Below the pieces are notes generated by a model, which saw only the letters and a program-made list of their open reading frames with translations, had not been told where the DNA came from and ran no database searches. DNA of 64,000 nucleotides from an uncultured Tenacibaculum sp. (lineage in GTDB: Bacteria > Bacteroidota > Bacteroidia > Flavobacteriales > Flavobacteriaceae): positions 1,054,001 through 1,118,000 of the forward strand of contig CANLMR010000001.1 of NCBI GenBank assembly GCA_947492185.1, read 5' to 3'. Positions 44,967 through 53,856 of this stretch are shown here, in pieces; position 1 is the stretch's first letter, and each line of letters opens with the position of its first letter. A program made the position numbers and the translations under genes.

Positions 44967-47900
44967 ATGTTTACTACAATTTATAAACACGAAATAAGGT
45001 ATTGGTTTAAGAAACCTGCCTTTTATATATATTTAGCTATACTTTTTGTTGTTTCGATACTTTTTTCTACTTCAAGTGCTGGTTTTTTCGACACAGTTAG
45101 AGTTAGTGTTGGAGGAAATGAAATAGTAAATTCACCTATAAGTATAAATGGTTTGTTTAATTTAATGAGCCAAATAACCTTCTTTTTACTGCCTTCAATT
45201 ATCGGGGTTACAATTTTTAGAGATTATAAAAGTGAAATGCATTCCATTTTATATTCCTATCCTTTTACAAAATCAAACTATTTATTTGCTAAGTTTTTTA
45301 GTGGTTTAACAATAGTTTCCTTGATTGTATTAGTAGCTGGAATAGGTATGGTAATCGGATTTAGATTGCCTGGAACAAATCCTGAGATAGTGGGTGCGTT
45401 TAACTTCAATTCATATTTACATTCATATTTGGTGTATGTTATACCTAATTTACTATTATTTGGTGCTATAGTTTTTGCTGTAGTAACCTTTAGTAGAAAT
45501 ATTGCTGCTGGTTTTATTAGTGTATTAATCGTAATGTTAATACAGGGTTTAATGGTTTCTATGATTGCTCAGCAAGAAAACAGACTTTTAACTGGCCTGG
45601 TTGATCCTTATGGTTTTTCTGCATTAGATTATTATACACGCTACTGGACTTTAGCCGAGCAAAATGAGTTAGTACTTCCATTAGGTAGTATTGTTATTTA
45701 CAATAGATTAATTTGGTTTGGTATTTCTAGTTTGGTTTTTGGATTTGTTTACAAAAAGTTTTCTTTTAGTCAAGGTGCAATTACATTCAATTGGTTTAAA
45801 AAAGAAAGAGAAATTAGAGCAATAAAGAAAAACTTTGGTGGTATAACAAGAGTTAGATTACCTAAAGTAACATATGATTATTCTTTACTACATAACCTCA
45901 AAAGTGTATGGAAGCTATCTAAAATAGATTTCAAATATGTGGTTAAATCCTTACCATTTATTGCAATAGCATTAGTTGGAGTTATTTTAACTGTTGTAGG
46001 ATTATCTCAAACAGGTTTAGTTTTTGGAACTGAAACATTACCCGTAACATGGAAAATGTTACAAACCAGTATGGGAACTTTTTCATTTTCAATGATTATT
46101 ATCACGTTTTTGTATGCAGGTTTATTAGTGCATCGAGGAAGTATGGTTAAAGCTAATCATTTAGTTGATGTAACTCCAACTCCAAATTGGGTGTTATGGT
46201 TGTCTAAATTAACAGCTTTATTAAAAGTACAGCTAGTAATTCTTGCATTAGTAATGTTGTCTGGGGTGATTTATCAAACTTATAAAGGTTATTACAATTA
46301 TGAATTTGGTCATTATTTTTACGAACTATTCGTTTTACGATTTTTGCACTATGCAATATGGGCTATTTTAGCATTGTTTGTACAAACAATCCTACGAAAC
46401 CCTTATGTAGGATTAGTTGTATTATTAGTAATAAGTATTGGAACACCTTTTTTAGGAAACATTGGAATAGAACAATCAATCTTTAAATTTAATCAAGGTC
46501 CAAGTTTTAATTATTCAGATATGGATGGTTATGGTTCTTCATTAGGAAGATATTTGACCTATAAAGGGTATTGGCTATTATTTGGTTCGGTTTTATTAGT
46601 ATTAGCAAGTTTATTTTGGGTGCGTGGAATTCCTCATTCTTTTAAAGAGCGTCTAGCTATTTTCAAACAAAGATTTAATATTAAAACTGGAGCTATTTTA
46701 GCTGTAGTATTTGTGCTTTTCTTAGGATTAGGAGGAAGGATTTATTATGAAAATAATATTAAAAATGAGCGTAGATCTAGTAAAGAAGGAGAAGAACTTA
46801 GAGTAGAGTGGGAAAAGAAATATAAAAAGTATCAAGGTAAAGCTCAACCTAGAATTGTAGCTGTAAATGTGAATATGAATATTTACCCTAAAGCATACAA
46901 TTTTAACTCTTCAGGTACATATACAATGATTAATAAGACAGCTGAAGTTATTGATAGTTTGTTTTTAAACCATAATGATTATCCTAGTACGTTTAAGTTT
47001 AATAAAGATACTGATTTAGTACAAGAGGATACGATTTTCAATTTTGATATTTATAAATTAAAGAAACCATTACAACCAGGAGATAGTTTAGAGCTAAATT
47101 TCACAGTGAAAAATAAACCAAATACTTTCTGGAGAAAGAATTCACCAGTTCGTGAGAATGGTACATTTATGAATAGCGGAATATTTCCTTCTTTAGGTTA
47201 TTCAGATGGAAGTGAGTTAAGAGATGATCAAACACGAAAAAAATATGGATTGCCTAAGAATGATCTTAAACCACATCCTTCAGATACTACTGCATTAGGA
47301 GATACTTATATTTCAAAAGACAGTGATTGGGTTGATTTTGAAGCTACGGTTTCTACTAGTAATGATCAAATAGCTATTGCTCCAGGGTATTTACAAAAAG
47401 AATGGGAAGAAGATGGGCGTAGATATTTTCATTATAAAATGGATAGTAAAATTTTAAATTTCTATGCTTTTAATTCTGCTAGATATGAAGTAAAGAAAGA
47501 TAAATGGAATGATGTAAATCTTGAAATCTATTATCATAAAGGACATGAGTTTAATTTGGATAGAATGATGGATGGTATTAAAGCTTCTTTAGATTATAAT
47601 TCTAAAAACTTTAGTCCGTATCAACACAAGCAAGTTCGAATTATTGAATTCCCTAAAACAGGAGGAAGCTTTGCGCAATCATTCCCAAATACAATTCCGT
47701 ATTCAGAATCTATAGGTTTTATAGCAGATGTTAATGAAGAAGATGAAGGTGTAGATTATCCTTTTGCAGTTACAGTTCATGAATTAGCACATCAATGGTG
47801 GGCTCATCAAGTTATAGGAGCTGATGTTTTAGGAGCTACAATGCTTTCAGAAAGCTTATCTGAATATGTATCGTTAAAAGTTTTAGAACATAAAGCAGGT

Positions 47901-48620
47901 AAAACAGAAATGCGTAAATTTTTAAAGAAATCATTAGATGGATATTTAACACAAAGAACTTTTGAGAGAAAGAGGGAAAAACCACTAATGTATAATGATG
48001 GTCAAGGATATATTCGTTATCAAAAAGGATCTTTAGTCTTTTATGCGCTTAGTGATTATATAGGTGAAGAAAATCTTAATAATGCGTTGAAAGAATATGT
48101 TGAGAAAGTTAAATTTCAAGAAGCACCATACACAACATCTATTGAAATGGTTGATTATATTAGAGAGAAAACTCCTGATAGTTTACAATATGTAATTAAA
48201 GATATGTTTGAAACTATTACTCTTTATAGAAATAAAATAGTTGAAACTTCTTTTAAGGAATTAGACAATGGTAAATATCAAGTAGATATTGAATTTAATG
48301 TAAGTAAATATCGCAATGATGATTTAGGTAAACGTTATTATGGAGAAAAAGTAGGAGATACTCTATCTTATAAAACAGATAAAATGAAAAAGCCTATTTT
48401 ATCAGTTCCTTTAGCTGACTATATTGATATAGGTATCTTCGGAGAAGAAGAAGTAGAAGGAAAGAAGAAAGAAGTAGAGCTGTATTTTAAGAAGCATAAG
48501 ATTAATTCAATAAATAATAAAATCTCTATTATAGTTGATAAAAAGCCTGTAGAGGTTGGTGTTGATCCTTACAATAAATTGATAGATACACAATCCGGTG
48601 ATAATAGAAGAAAATTATAA
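44967..48620 (+). CDS. ABC-2 type permease fused to an M1 family aminopeptidase
   Basis: A 1217-residue fusion. The N-terminal part (about residues 1-600) has some twelve membrane spans in two ABC-2-like sets (SIIGVTIFRDYKSEMHSILYSYPF is typical). The C-terminal part is an M1 metallopeptidase with VHELAHQWWAHQV (near 936) and the third zinc ligand Glu 18 residues after the second His (MLSESLSEY). The peptidase would face the periplasm. The architecture is known from Bacteroidota, but substrate and purpose are undefined. Preceded by its ATPase and closed by a terminator. Confidence 0.9.
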   Translation: MFTTIYKHEIRYWFKKPAFYIYLAILFVVSILFSTSSAGFFDTVRVSVGGNEIVNSPISINGLFNLMSQITFFLLPSIIGVTIFRDYKSEMHSILYSYPFTKSNYLFAKFFSGLTIVSLIVLVAGIGMVIGFRLPGTNPEIVGAFNFNSYLHSYLVYVIPNLLLFGAIVFAVVTFSRNIAAGFISVLIVMLIQGLMVSMIAQQENRLLTGLVDPYGFSALDYYTRYWTLAEQNELVLPLGSIVIYNRLIWFGISSLVFGFVYKKFSFSQGAITFNWFKKEREIRAIKKNFGGITRVRLPKVTYDYSLLHNLKSVWKLSKIDFKYVVKSLPFIAIALVGVILTVVGLSQTGLVFGTETLPVTWKMLQTSMGTFSFSMIIITFLYAGLLVHRGSMVKANHLVDVTPTPNWVLWLSKLTALLKVQLVILALVMLSGVIYQTYKGYYNYEFGHYFYELFVLRFLHYAIWAILALFVQTILRNPYVGLVVLLVISIGTPFLGNIGIEQSIFKFNQGPSFNYSDMDGYGSSLGRYLTYKGYWLLFGSVLLVLASLFWVRGIPHSFKERLAIFKQRFNIKTGAILAVVFVLFLGLGGRIYYENNIKNERRSSKEGEELRVEWEKKYKKYQGKAQPRIVAVNVNMNIYPKAYNFNSSGTYTMINKTAEVIDSLFLNHNDYPSTFKFNKDTDLVQEDTIFNFDIYKLKKPLQPGDSLELNFTVKNKPNTFWRKNSPVRENGTFMNSGIFPSLGYSDGSELRDDQTRKKYGLPKNDLKPHPSDTTALGDTYISKDSDWVDFEATVSTSNDQIAIAPGYLQKEWEEDGRRYFHYKMDSKILNFYAFNSARYEVKKDKWNDVNLEIYYHKGHEFNLDRMMDGIKASLDYNSKNFSPYQHKQVRIIEFPKTGGSFAQSFPNTIPYSESIGFIADVNEEDEGVDYPFAVTVHELAHQWWAHQVIGADVLGATMLSESLSEYVSLKVLEHKAGKTEMRKFLKKSLDGYLTQRTFERKREKPLMYNDGQGYIRYQKGSLVFYALSDYIGEENLNNALKEYVEKVKFQEAPYTTSIEMVDYIREKTPDSLQYVIKDMFETITLYRNKIVETSFKELDNGKYQVDIEFNVSKYRNDDLGKRYYGEKVGDTLSYKTDKMKKPILSVPLADYIDIGIFGEEEVEGKKKEVELYFKKHKINSINNKISIIVDKKPVEVGVDPYNKLIDTQSGDNRRKL

Positions 48621-48625
48621 ATTTT

Positions 48626-48654
48626 AAACCTCCTGAAAAGGAGGTTTTTTATTT
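48626..48654 (+). terminator. Terminator of the ABC transporter operon
   Basis: AAACCTCCT / AGGAGGTTT with a 4-nt loop and a T-rich tail, 5 bp after the stop codon. Confidence 0.88.
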
Positions 48655-48681
48655 TCGAACTATATCTTCTGGGTAAAGTAA

Positions 48682-48689
48682 TATATTTG
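48682..48689 (+). promoter_or_regulatory. -7 promoter box of the DUF5522 gene (leaderless arrangement)
   Basis: TATATTTG matches TAnnTTTG and lies 4 nt before the ATG at 48694. No good -33 element is seen. Confidence 0.55.
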
Positions 48690-48693
48690 TATT

Positions 48694-48861
48694 ATGAAGA
48701 AAATATTGAAGCCCACTCCAGATGAGTATTATGTAAACGAACAAGGCTATAGAGTTTTTAAAGAGGCTTACCATTTAAGAAGAGGATACTGTTGTAAAAG
48801 TGGGTGTAAACATTGTCCGTATGGGTATGATAAAAGAACAGATAGTATTAAAAAAGTGTGA
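48694..48861 (+). CDS. DUF5522-like small cysteine-rich protein
   Basis: A 55-residue protein starting MKKILKPTPDEYYVNEQGYRVF and containing RRGYCCKSGCKHCPYGY near its middle. The four cysteines (CC, C, C) in a CxxxCxxC-like arrangement suggest a metal or Fe-S site. Such DUF5522 proteins occur across Bacteroidota and other phyla; their role is unknown. A promoter box just upstream supports expression. The stop codon overlaps the -35-like element used by the next gene. Confidence 0.8.
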   Translation: MKKILKPTPDEYYVNEQGYRVFKEAYHLRRGYCCKSGCKHCPYGYDKRTDSIKKV

Positions 48862-48882
48862 CTTTTTAATAAATAAAGTATC
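48858..48882 (+). promoter_or_regulatory. GTGACTT-N13-GTATC element before the DUF4197 gene
   Basis: GTGACTT (48858-48864) and GTATC (48878-48882) have exactly the spacing of the GTGACTT / GTGTC pairs that open the four repeated units at 57.1-58.1 kb. The sequence that follows is also similar (AACAA within 20 bp). It resembles the two-box layout of an ECF sigma promoter, 24 bp before the start codon. Confidence 0.55.
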
Positions 48883-48905
48883 AAAACAATAAACAAGTTT
48901 TAAAA

Positions 48906-49616
48906 ATGATTAAAAGAGTAGTATTAGTATTTGTGGCATTACAATTTGTTGCCTGTGCAGAGTTACAAAAAATAGCAAGTCAATTACCTCAAGGAGGAGC
49001 TTTAACGCAAGCTCAAATTGGGTCGGGTTTACGTCAAGCTTTAGATAATGGAATTCAACACCAAGTTTCTAAACTTACTGCTACAGATGGTTTTTATAGA
49101 AATGAACTAGTTAAGATTTTATTACCTAAAGAGTTACAGGTTGTAGATCAAGGCTTAAGAAAAATAGGTTTAAGTAGTTTGGCAAATGAAGGAATTAAAG
49201 CATTAAACAGAGCAGCGGAAGATGCGGTTAAAACTGCTACACCAATTTTTGTAAATGCTGTTAAAGATATTACATTCAATGATGCTAAAAATATCTTACT
49301 AGGCAATGATAATGCGGCTACTTCGTATTTACAAGGAAAAACAAATTCTGCTTTATATTCTAAATTTAATCCAGTTATTAAAAACTCATTTGGTAAGGTT
49401 GGAGCAGATAAAATTTGGGCAAACCTTATTAATAAATACAATAGTATTCCATTTGTTACTAAAGTGAATCCTGATTTAACTGATTATGTTACAACAGAAG
49501 CTTTAAATGGTGTATTTACCATGATTGCTGTTGAGGAAAAAGGAATTCGAAATAAAATAGGATTACGCAATACGGATTTACTAAGACGTGTTTTTGCTTT
49601 GCAAGATAATAGGTAG
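48906..49616 (+). CDS. DUF4197 family lipoprotein
   Basis: A 236-residue protein with a lipoprotein signal (MIKRVVLVFVALQFVAC, lipidated Cys17), followed by the helical DUF4197 domain: IGSGLRQALDNGIQHQVSKL, YRNELVKILLPKELQVVDQGL, and AVKDITFNDAKNILLGNDNAATSYLQ near the middle. Function of the family unknown; envelope location is expected. It is the only protein gene here preceded by the GTGACTT-N13-GTATC element. Confidence 0.87.
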   Translation: MIKRVVLVFVALQFVACAELQKIASQLPQGGALTQAQIGSGLRQALDNGIQHQVSKLTATDGFYRNELVKILLPKELQVVDQGLRKIGLSSLANEGIKALNRAAEDAVKTATPIFVNAVKDITFNDAKNILLGNDNAATSYLQGKTNSALYSKFNPVIKNSFGKVGADKIWANLINKYNSIPFVTKVNPDLTDYVTTEALNGVFTMIAVEEKGIRNKIGLRNTDLLRRVFALQDNR

Positions 49617-49677
49617 TGTTAAATATTTGAAATTCAGATTTTTATTATTATATTTAATGTGAAAATCTAATTAGCAA

Positions 49678-49863
49678 ATGTCACGTGTAATTCAATTAAA
49701 TAGATACAAGAAACACTTACAAGAGCGCTATAATAAACTTGTAGAACGTTCTAAAGACTATAAGTATGTTGATGAAGCGAAAAGTGATATGGCATCGTAT
49801 AAAGCAATGAAAATTCGAGAAAAAATTAATAGAGTTAATTACTTAGACAATTCTCTGGTGTAA
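49678..49863 (+). CDS. Hypothetical small basic protein
   Basis: A 61-residue basic, mostly helical protein (MSRVIQLNRYKKHLQERYNKLVERSKDYKYVDEAKSDMASYKAMKIREKINR). No signal peptide and no recognised domain. It follows the DUF4197 gene by 61 bp and overlaps the end of the convergent BtuF-like gene by 21 bp. Confidence 0.65.
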   Translation: MSRVIQLNRYKKHLQERYNKLVERSKDYKYVDEAKSDMASYKAMKIREKINRVNYLDNSLV

Positions 49864-50598
49864 TTTTTTGAAATAGTCAAAAGCTTTTAACATTCTGCTG
49901 CCGTACCATGAAAATAGTTCTCCATCTACAAATACTGTTTTAGCATGGTGAGTACATCTTCCAATTTCAAAAGCATGCTCTTCTTTGAAAGGGTATGGTT
50001 CTGATGAAAGTAAAACTAAATCTGGATCTCCTTCGAGTCGTATTTTTTTTAATACAACTTCAGGATATCTTTCCTTGTCCTTGTAAATATTATCAAACTT
50101 GTTCAGTACTAGAATGTGATTGATAAAAGTATTATTTGCAGCAACCATCCATGGGTTTCTCCAAATAAAATAAGCAACCTTTTTAGGTTCTATATCTTTT
50201 ATGAATTCCTTGAAATCTGTTAGCTTAAAATTAAGCTTATGAATAATGTTTTGAGCTTCAGTTCTACAAGAAAAAAAAGAGCCATATTCTTCAATAAGGT
50301 TTACGGTATCCGATAGTGTATAGATTTCAGAAACATGTACTTCTGCTATTTCAGAGCAAGCTTCAACAATTTCTTTTGTGTTTTCTTCTTTATTACAAAG
50401 AATAATATCAGGCTGTAAAGCTTTTATTTTTTCAAGTTTAATGTTCTTTGTTCCTCCAACAATCGTTTTTGTTTGTTTGAGATGAAACGGATGTACGCAA
50501 AACTTTGTAATACCTACTATTCTATCTTCTAATCCCAAATCAATTAATAGTTCAGTTTGACTTGGGACTAGAGATATAATTCTTTTATAGTTCTTCAC
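49843..50598 (-). CDS. BtuF-like helical-backbone metal receptor protein without signal peptide
   Basis: A 251-residue protein with the two-lobed fold of cobalamin/siderophore-binding proteins: IISLVPSQTELLIDLGLEDRIVGITKFCVHP at the start, ALQPDIILCNKEENTKEIV (near 70), and the C-lobe FIWRNPWMVAANNTFINHIL (near 152). There is no signal peptide or lipobox, and no permease or ATPase gene is adjacent. It may act in the cytoplasm or not in transport at all. Start chosen at 50598 (MKNYKRIISLVPS). Confidence 0.82.
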   Translation of the reverse strand: MKNYKRIISLVPSQTELLIDLGLEDRIVGITKFCVHPFHLKQTKTIVGGTKNIKLEKIKALQPDIILCNKEENTKEIVEACSEIAEVHVSEIYTLSDTVNLIEEYGSFFSCRTEAQNIIHKLNFKLTDFKEFIKDIEPKKVAYFIWRNPWMVAANNTFINHILVLNKFDNIYKDKERYPEVVLKKIRLEGDPDLVLLSSEPYPFKEEHAFEIGRCTHHAKTVFVDGELFSWYGSRMLKAFDYFKKLHQRIV

Positions 50599-50620
50599 TT
50601 TCGAAGTGTCTTTGATAGAC

Positions 50621-51868
50621 TTATTTTTTAAGATTTACAACCGCTGTACTAGTAGTTTTATATGGGTACCCTCTCCAGAAAAAACCTCCTTTATTGTATT
50701 GCCATACTAATTCTTTAGCAGCAGTAACTTCCCAATATCCAAAATCACCTTCAGTAATAATTGTATTTCCGTTTTCAGTTCTATAAGCTCCCGAAACTTT
50801 AGATGAAAATAAATTCGTATCTGTATAAGACCAAACTGCAGTAGGAGGAGTATTAAAATCAAAAGGATTAGGAAGTTGTAATTCGAATACTACCGATTGA
50901 TTTTGATCAGAACCATTATTGAAAATTAACATATTTCCAGCTCCAGGTAAGTTGTCGTTAATAATATTACATGCATGGTTATTGGAGAATAATTGCGTTC
51001 CTGTGTTTTTTGAAGTAGAAGGATTTCCAAATCTATATAATAAGTTTCCTCCTTTATTATAATTCCCTCCAGTATTGGTTTTAGCTTGTTCAGTTGTTGT
51101 ACTATGATCTATTGCCCAAACCTCATGATAAAAGTTTACGCTAATAAAAATAATATCGTTTTTCTCATCATATTCTAGAGCATTTGCGTGCATAATATCC
51201 CCATTGTCAAGATTGTTGAAATTGACATCAATTAACTGAGGATTATCAGAAACAGAACCAAAATTCATTTTTGTATTATCTGCATCCTGAATTAAATGAT
51301 CCCATGAACTCCATTTCCATACAATTTGGTTTGTTGAAGGGTTAACTTCAATAACCGATTCTATATATACATCTTTATCTAATTGGTATCCTCTATCTTG
51401 AGCTTCAATAGCAGTTTTCTTTTCCCAAACTAATGCAATAATATTACCGTTTGGAAGCCTTTCTATATCATGATGTAAATTGTAATCATCCGTAGAGTAT
51501 ACAAATTGCCAATCAATTGAATTGTCTGGGTTTATAACTTGTATTTGTCCTCCAGATCCTCCAAAAGTGATTTTATCATTATCAGTTTTTAAGATAGCTA
51601 AAAGTTTACCGCTATCTTCTAAATATGCATCATTTCCTAATTCATTAGTTAACGTCCATTCGTGGAATTTTTTTCCATCTTTCTGAAGTAAGTATACTTC
51701 ATCAGCACCAGCATCTGAAACCAAAACAAGATTATCACTAATTTTTTCTGGTTCATAAACCAAAACTTCATCCGTTAATTCAGGAACAACAGGAGCTTTT
51801 TCTGTATCATTAGAACAAGACCATAATAATAAAGTAACTGCTAGGATAAGGAATAGATTATTTTTCAT
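50621..51868 (-). CDS. Arylsulfotransferase-like beta-propeller lipoprotein
   Basis: A 415-residue lipoprotein (MKNNLFLILAVTLLLWSC, lipidated Cys18). Repeated strands with DAGADEVYLLQKDGKKFHEW, YNLHHDIERLPNGNIIAL (near 130), HANALEYDEKNDIIFIS (near 225) and NNHACNIINDNLPGAGN match the arylsulfotransferase (ASST-like) propeller family. The conserved His residues in LHHDI and MHANAL correspond to family active-site positions, but enzymatic activity is unproven. Neighbouring pyrF does not suggest a role. Confidence 0.8.
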   Translation of the reverse strand: MKNNLFLILAVTLLLWSCSNDTEKAPVVPELTDEVLVYEPEKISDNLVLVSDAGADEVYLLQKDGKKFHEWTLTNELGNDAYLEDSGKLLAILKTDNDKITFGGSGGQIQVINPDNSIDWQFVYSTDDYNLHHDIERLPNGNIIALVWEKKTAIEAQDRGYQLDKDVYIESVIEVNPSTNQIVWKWSSWDHLIQDADNTKMNFGSVSDNPQLIDVNFNNLDNGDIMHANALEYDEKNDIIFISVNFYHEVWAIDHSTTTEQAKTNTGGNYNKGGNLLYRFGNPSTSKNTGTQLFSNNHACNIINDNLPGAGNMLIFNNGSDQNQSVVFELQLPNPFDFNTPPTAVWSYTDTNLFSSKVSGAYRTENGNTIITEGDFGYWEVTAAKELVWQYNKGGFFWRGYPYKTTSTAVVNLKK

Positions 51869-51895
51869 TGTATTAATTAAAGTTTGAATGGCAAT

Positions 51896-52714
51896 TTACG
51901 ATAAATTTAAAATTTCTTCCATCTCATTCTGAAGGGCTGCAGCTTTTTCAGACGAAGCTTTAGCAAAATCCTTACCATTACCAGCATAAATAATTCCTCT
52001 TGATGAATTAATTAATAGACCAATGTTTTCATTCATTCCATATTTACAAACATCTTGTAAGTTTCCTCCTTGAGCTCCTACTCCTGGAACTAACAAAAAA
52101 CTATCTGGTATAATTTGTCTTATTTCACCTAGATATTCTGCTTTGGTTGCTCCGACAACATACATTAAGTTTGATGAATTTTGCCACGTTTTAGAGGTTT
52201 CTAAAACCTTTTTATATACTTCTTGATTGTCAATTTTTTGTGTTTGAAAGTCAAATGCTCCTTGATTTGAAGTAAGCGCTAGCAAAATGGTGTGTTTATT
52301 TTCAAATGCTAAAAACGGTTCAACGGAATCTTTACCCATGTAAGGAGCAACTGTAACAGAGTCGAAAGATAAATCTTCAAAAAAAGCTTTTGCGTACATC
52401 GTTGAGGTGTTTCCAATATCTCCACGTTTTGCATCAGCAATTGTAAAAATTTCAGGATGATTTTCATTAATGTAGTTAATCGTTTTCTCTAAAGCTTTCC
52501 AACCTTTAATACCGTAAGCTTCATAAAAAGCGGTGTTTGGTTTATAAGCAACACATAAATGATGAGTTGCATCAATAATTTCTTTGTTAAAAGCAAAAAT
52601 TGGATCTTCTTCAGCTAATAAATGTTCTGGAATTTTATTTAAATCTACATCTAACCCAATACATAAAAAGGATTTCTTTCGTTTAATTTCTGCTACTAGT
52701 TGTTGTGTTGTCAT
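51896..52714 (-). CDS. pyrF: Orotidine 5'-phosphate decarboxylase
   Basis: Last step of UMP synthesis: decarboxylates OMP. The 272-residue protein is of the longer PyrF subfamily. [14 protein letters not shown] is at the N terminus, the catalytic segment [22 protein letters not shown] near residue 95, [17 protein letters not shown] near 120, and [11 protein letters not shown] near 210. It is transcribed away from the permease gene; a TAnnTTTG box on the minus strand lies 25 bp upstream. Confidence 0.94.
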   Translation of the reverse strand: MTTQQLVAEIKRKKSFLCIGLDVDLNKIPEHLLAEEDPIFAFNKEIIDATHHLCVAYKPNTAFYEAYGIKGWKALEKTINYINENHPEIFTIADAKRGDIGNTSTMYAKAFFEDLSFDSVTVAPYMGKDSVEPFLAFENKHTILLALTSNQGAFDFQTQKIDNQEVYKKVLETSKTWQNSSNLMYVVGATKAEYLGEIRQIIPDSFLLVPGVGAQGGNLQDVCKYGMNENIGLLINSSRGIIYAGNGKDFAKASSEKAAALQNEMEEILNLS

Positions 52715-52738
52715 TTTTTACAGATGATAAGAGTTGCG

Positions 52739-52746
52739 CAAAAGTA
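52739..52746 (-). promoter_or_regulatory. -7 promoter box of pyrF
   Basis: The minus-strand sequence TACTTTTG matches TAnnTTTG, 24 bp before the pyrF start codon. Confidence 0.5.
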
Positions 52747-52765
52747 AATATTTTAAACTTTCTAG

Positions 52766-52773
52766 TATCTTTG
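52766..52773 (+). promoter_or_regulatory. -7 promoter box of the permease gene (leaderless arrangement)
   Basis: TATCTTTG matches TAnnTTTG and ends 6 nt before the ATG at 52780. It is divergent from the pyrF box only 20 bp away. Confidence 0.55.
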
Positions 52774-52779
52774 TTTTAG

Positions 52780-53856
52780 ATGTTTCGATATATTTTCAGT
52801 AAAGTTTTATATGGTTTTTTAACTCTCTTTGGAGTAGTTACTGTCATTTTCTTTTTATTTAACGTTTTACCTGGTGATCCTGCTAGGATGTTAATGGGAC
52901 AAAGAGAAGATAGTAAACAGCTAGAAATTATAAGAAAAAAGTACGGTTTTGATCAATCGTTGTCTACTCAATATTTATATTATTTAAATGATGTTTCTCC
53001 AATTTCGTTTCATGATTCGGAAGCTAGTAACTATACATCTTTAACAACTGGAAAGTACAATCATTTCACTTTGTTAAAAGTAGGCCAAACTGTAATTGTT
53101 TTAAAGTATCCTTACCTTAGAGATTCTTTTCAGAAGAATGGTAAAAGTGTTAGTGAAGTAATTAAAGAAACATTACCTAATACAGCCGTTTTGGCAATTG
53201 CCTCCATAACCGTTGCATTAATATTAGGAGTCCTGCTAGGAATTTTTTCTGCGTTGTTTAAAGATACATTTTTTGATAGATTGATAGCAGTTATAAGTAC
53301 TTTAGGAATGAGTATTCCGTCGTTCTTTTCAGCTATTTTATTTGCTTGGTTTTTCGGATTTGTTTTACATAAGTATACCAATTTAGAAATGACGGGAAGT
53401 TTATATGAAGTTGATGATTTTGGAGAAGGAACTTACATAAAATTGAAGAATTTGATTTTGCCTGCCTTGGTTTTAGGAATTCGTCCGTTAGCTGTGGTAG
53501 TTCAATTAATGCGAAATTCTTTACTGGAAACACTTAGTCAAGATTATATTCGAACTGCTCGAGCGAAAGGTCTAAATAATTATAAAGTAATTAAGAATCA
53601 TGCCTTAAAAAATTCTTTGAACCCTGTTATAACTGCAATTTCAGGATGGTTTGCATCGATGCTAGCTGGAGCTGTTTTTGTAGAATATATTTTTAATTGG
53701 AACGGACTAGGAAAAGAAATAGTAAATGCATTAAACACTTTAGATTTGCCAGTAATAATGGGAAGTGTTTTAGTAATCGCTACTTTATTTATTACAATTA
53801 ATATTTTAGTAGATGTAATTTATAGTTGGTTAGATCCAAGAGTAAAACTAAATTAA
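52780..53856 (+). CDS. Oligopeptide/dipeptide-type ABC transporter permease
   Basis: A 358-residue membrane protein of the DppB/OppB class. The N terminus YIFSKVLYGFLTLFGVVTVIFFLFNVLPGDPARMLMGQRE is typical. The EAA loop near 265 reads RTARAKGLNNYKVIKNHALKNSLNPVI, which contacts the ATPase. Six membrane spans with one large periplasmic loop (about 65-125). Partner genes (second permease, ATPase, binding protein) are not adjacent, so the complex must be completed from elsewhere. Confidence 0.9.
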   Translation: MFRYIFSKVLYGFLTLFGVVTVIFFLFNVLPGDPARMLMGQREDSKQLEIIRKKYGFDQSLSTQYLYYLNDVSPISFHDSEASNYTSLTTGKYNHFTLLKVGQTVIVLKYPYLRDSFQKNGKSVSEVIKETLPNTAVLAIASITVALILGVLLGIFSALFKDTFFDRLIAVISTLGMSIPSFFSAILFAWFFGFVLHKYTNLEMTGSLYEVDDFGEGTYIKLKNLILPALVLGIRPLAVVVQLMRNSLLETLSQDYIRTARAKGLNNYKVIKNHALKNSLNPVITAISGWFASMLAGAVFVEYIFNWNGLGKEIVNALNTLDLPVIMGSVLVIATLFITINILVDVIYSWLDPRVKLN

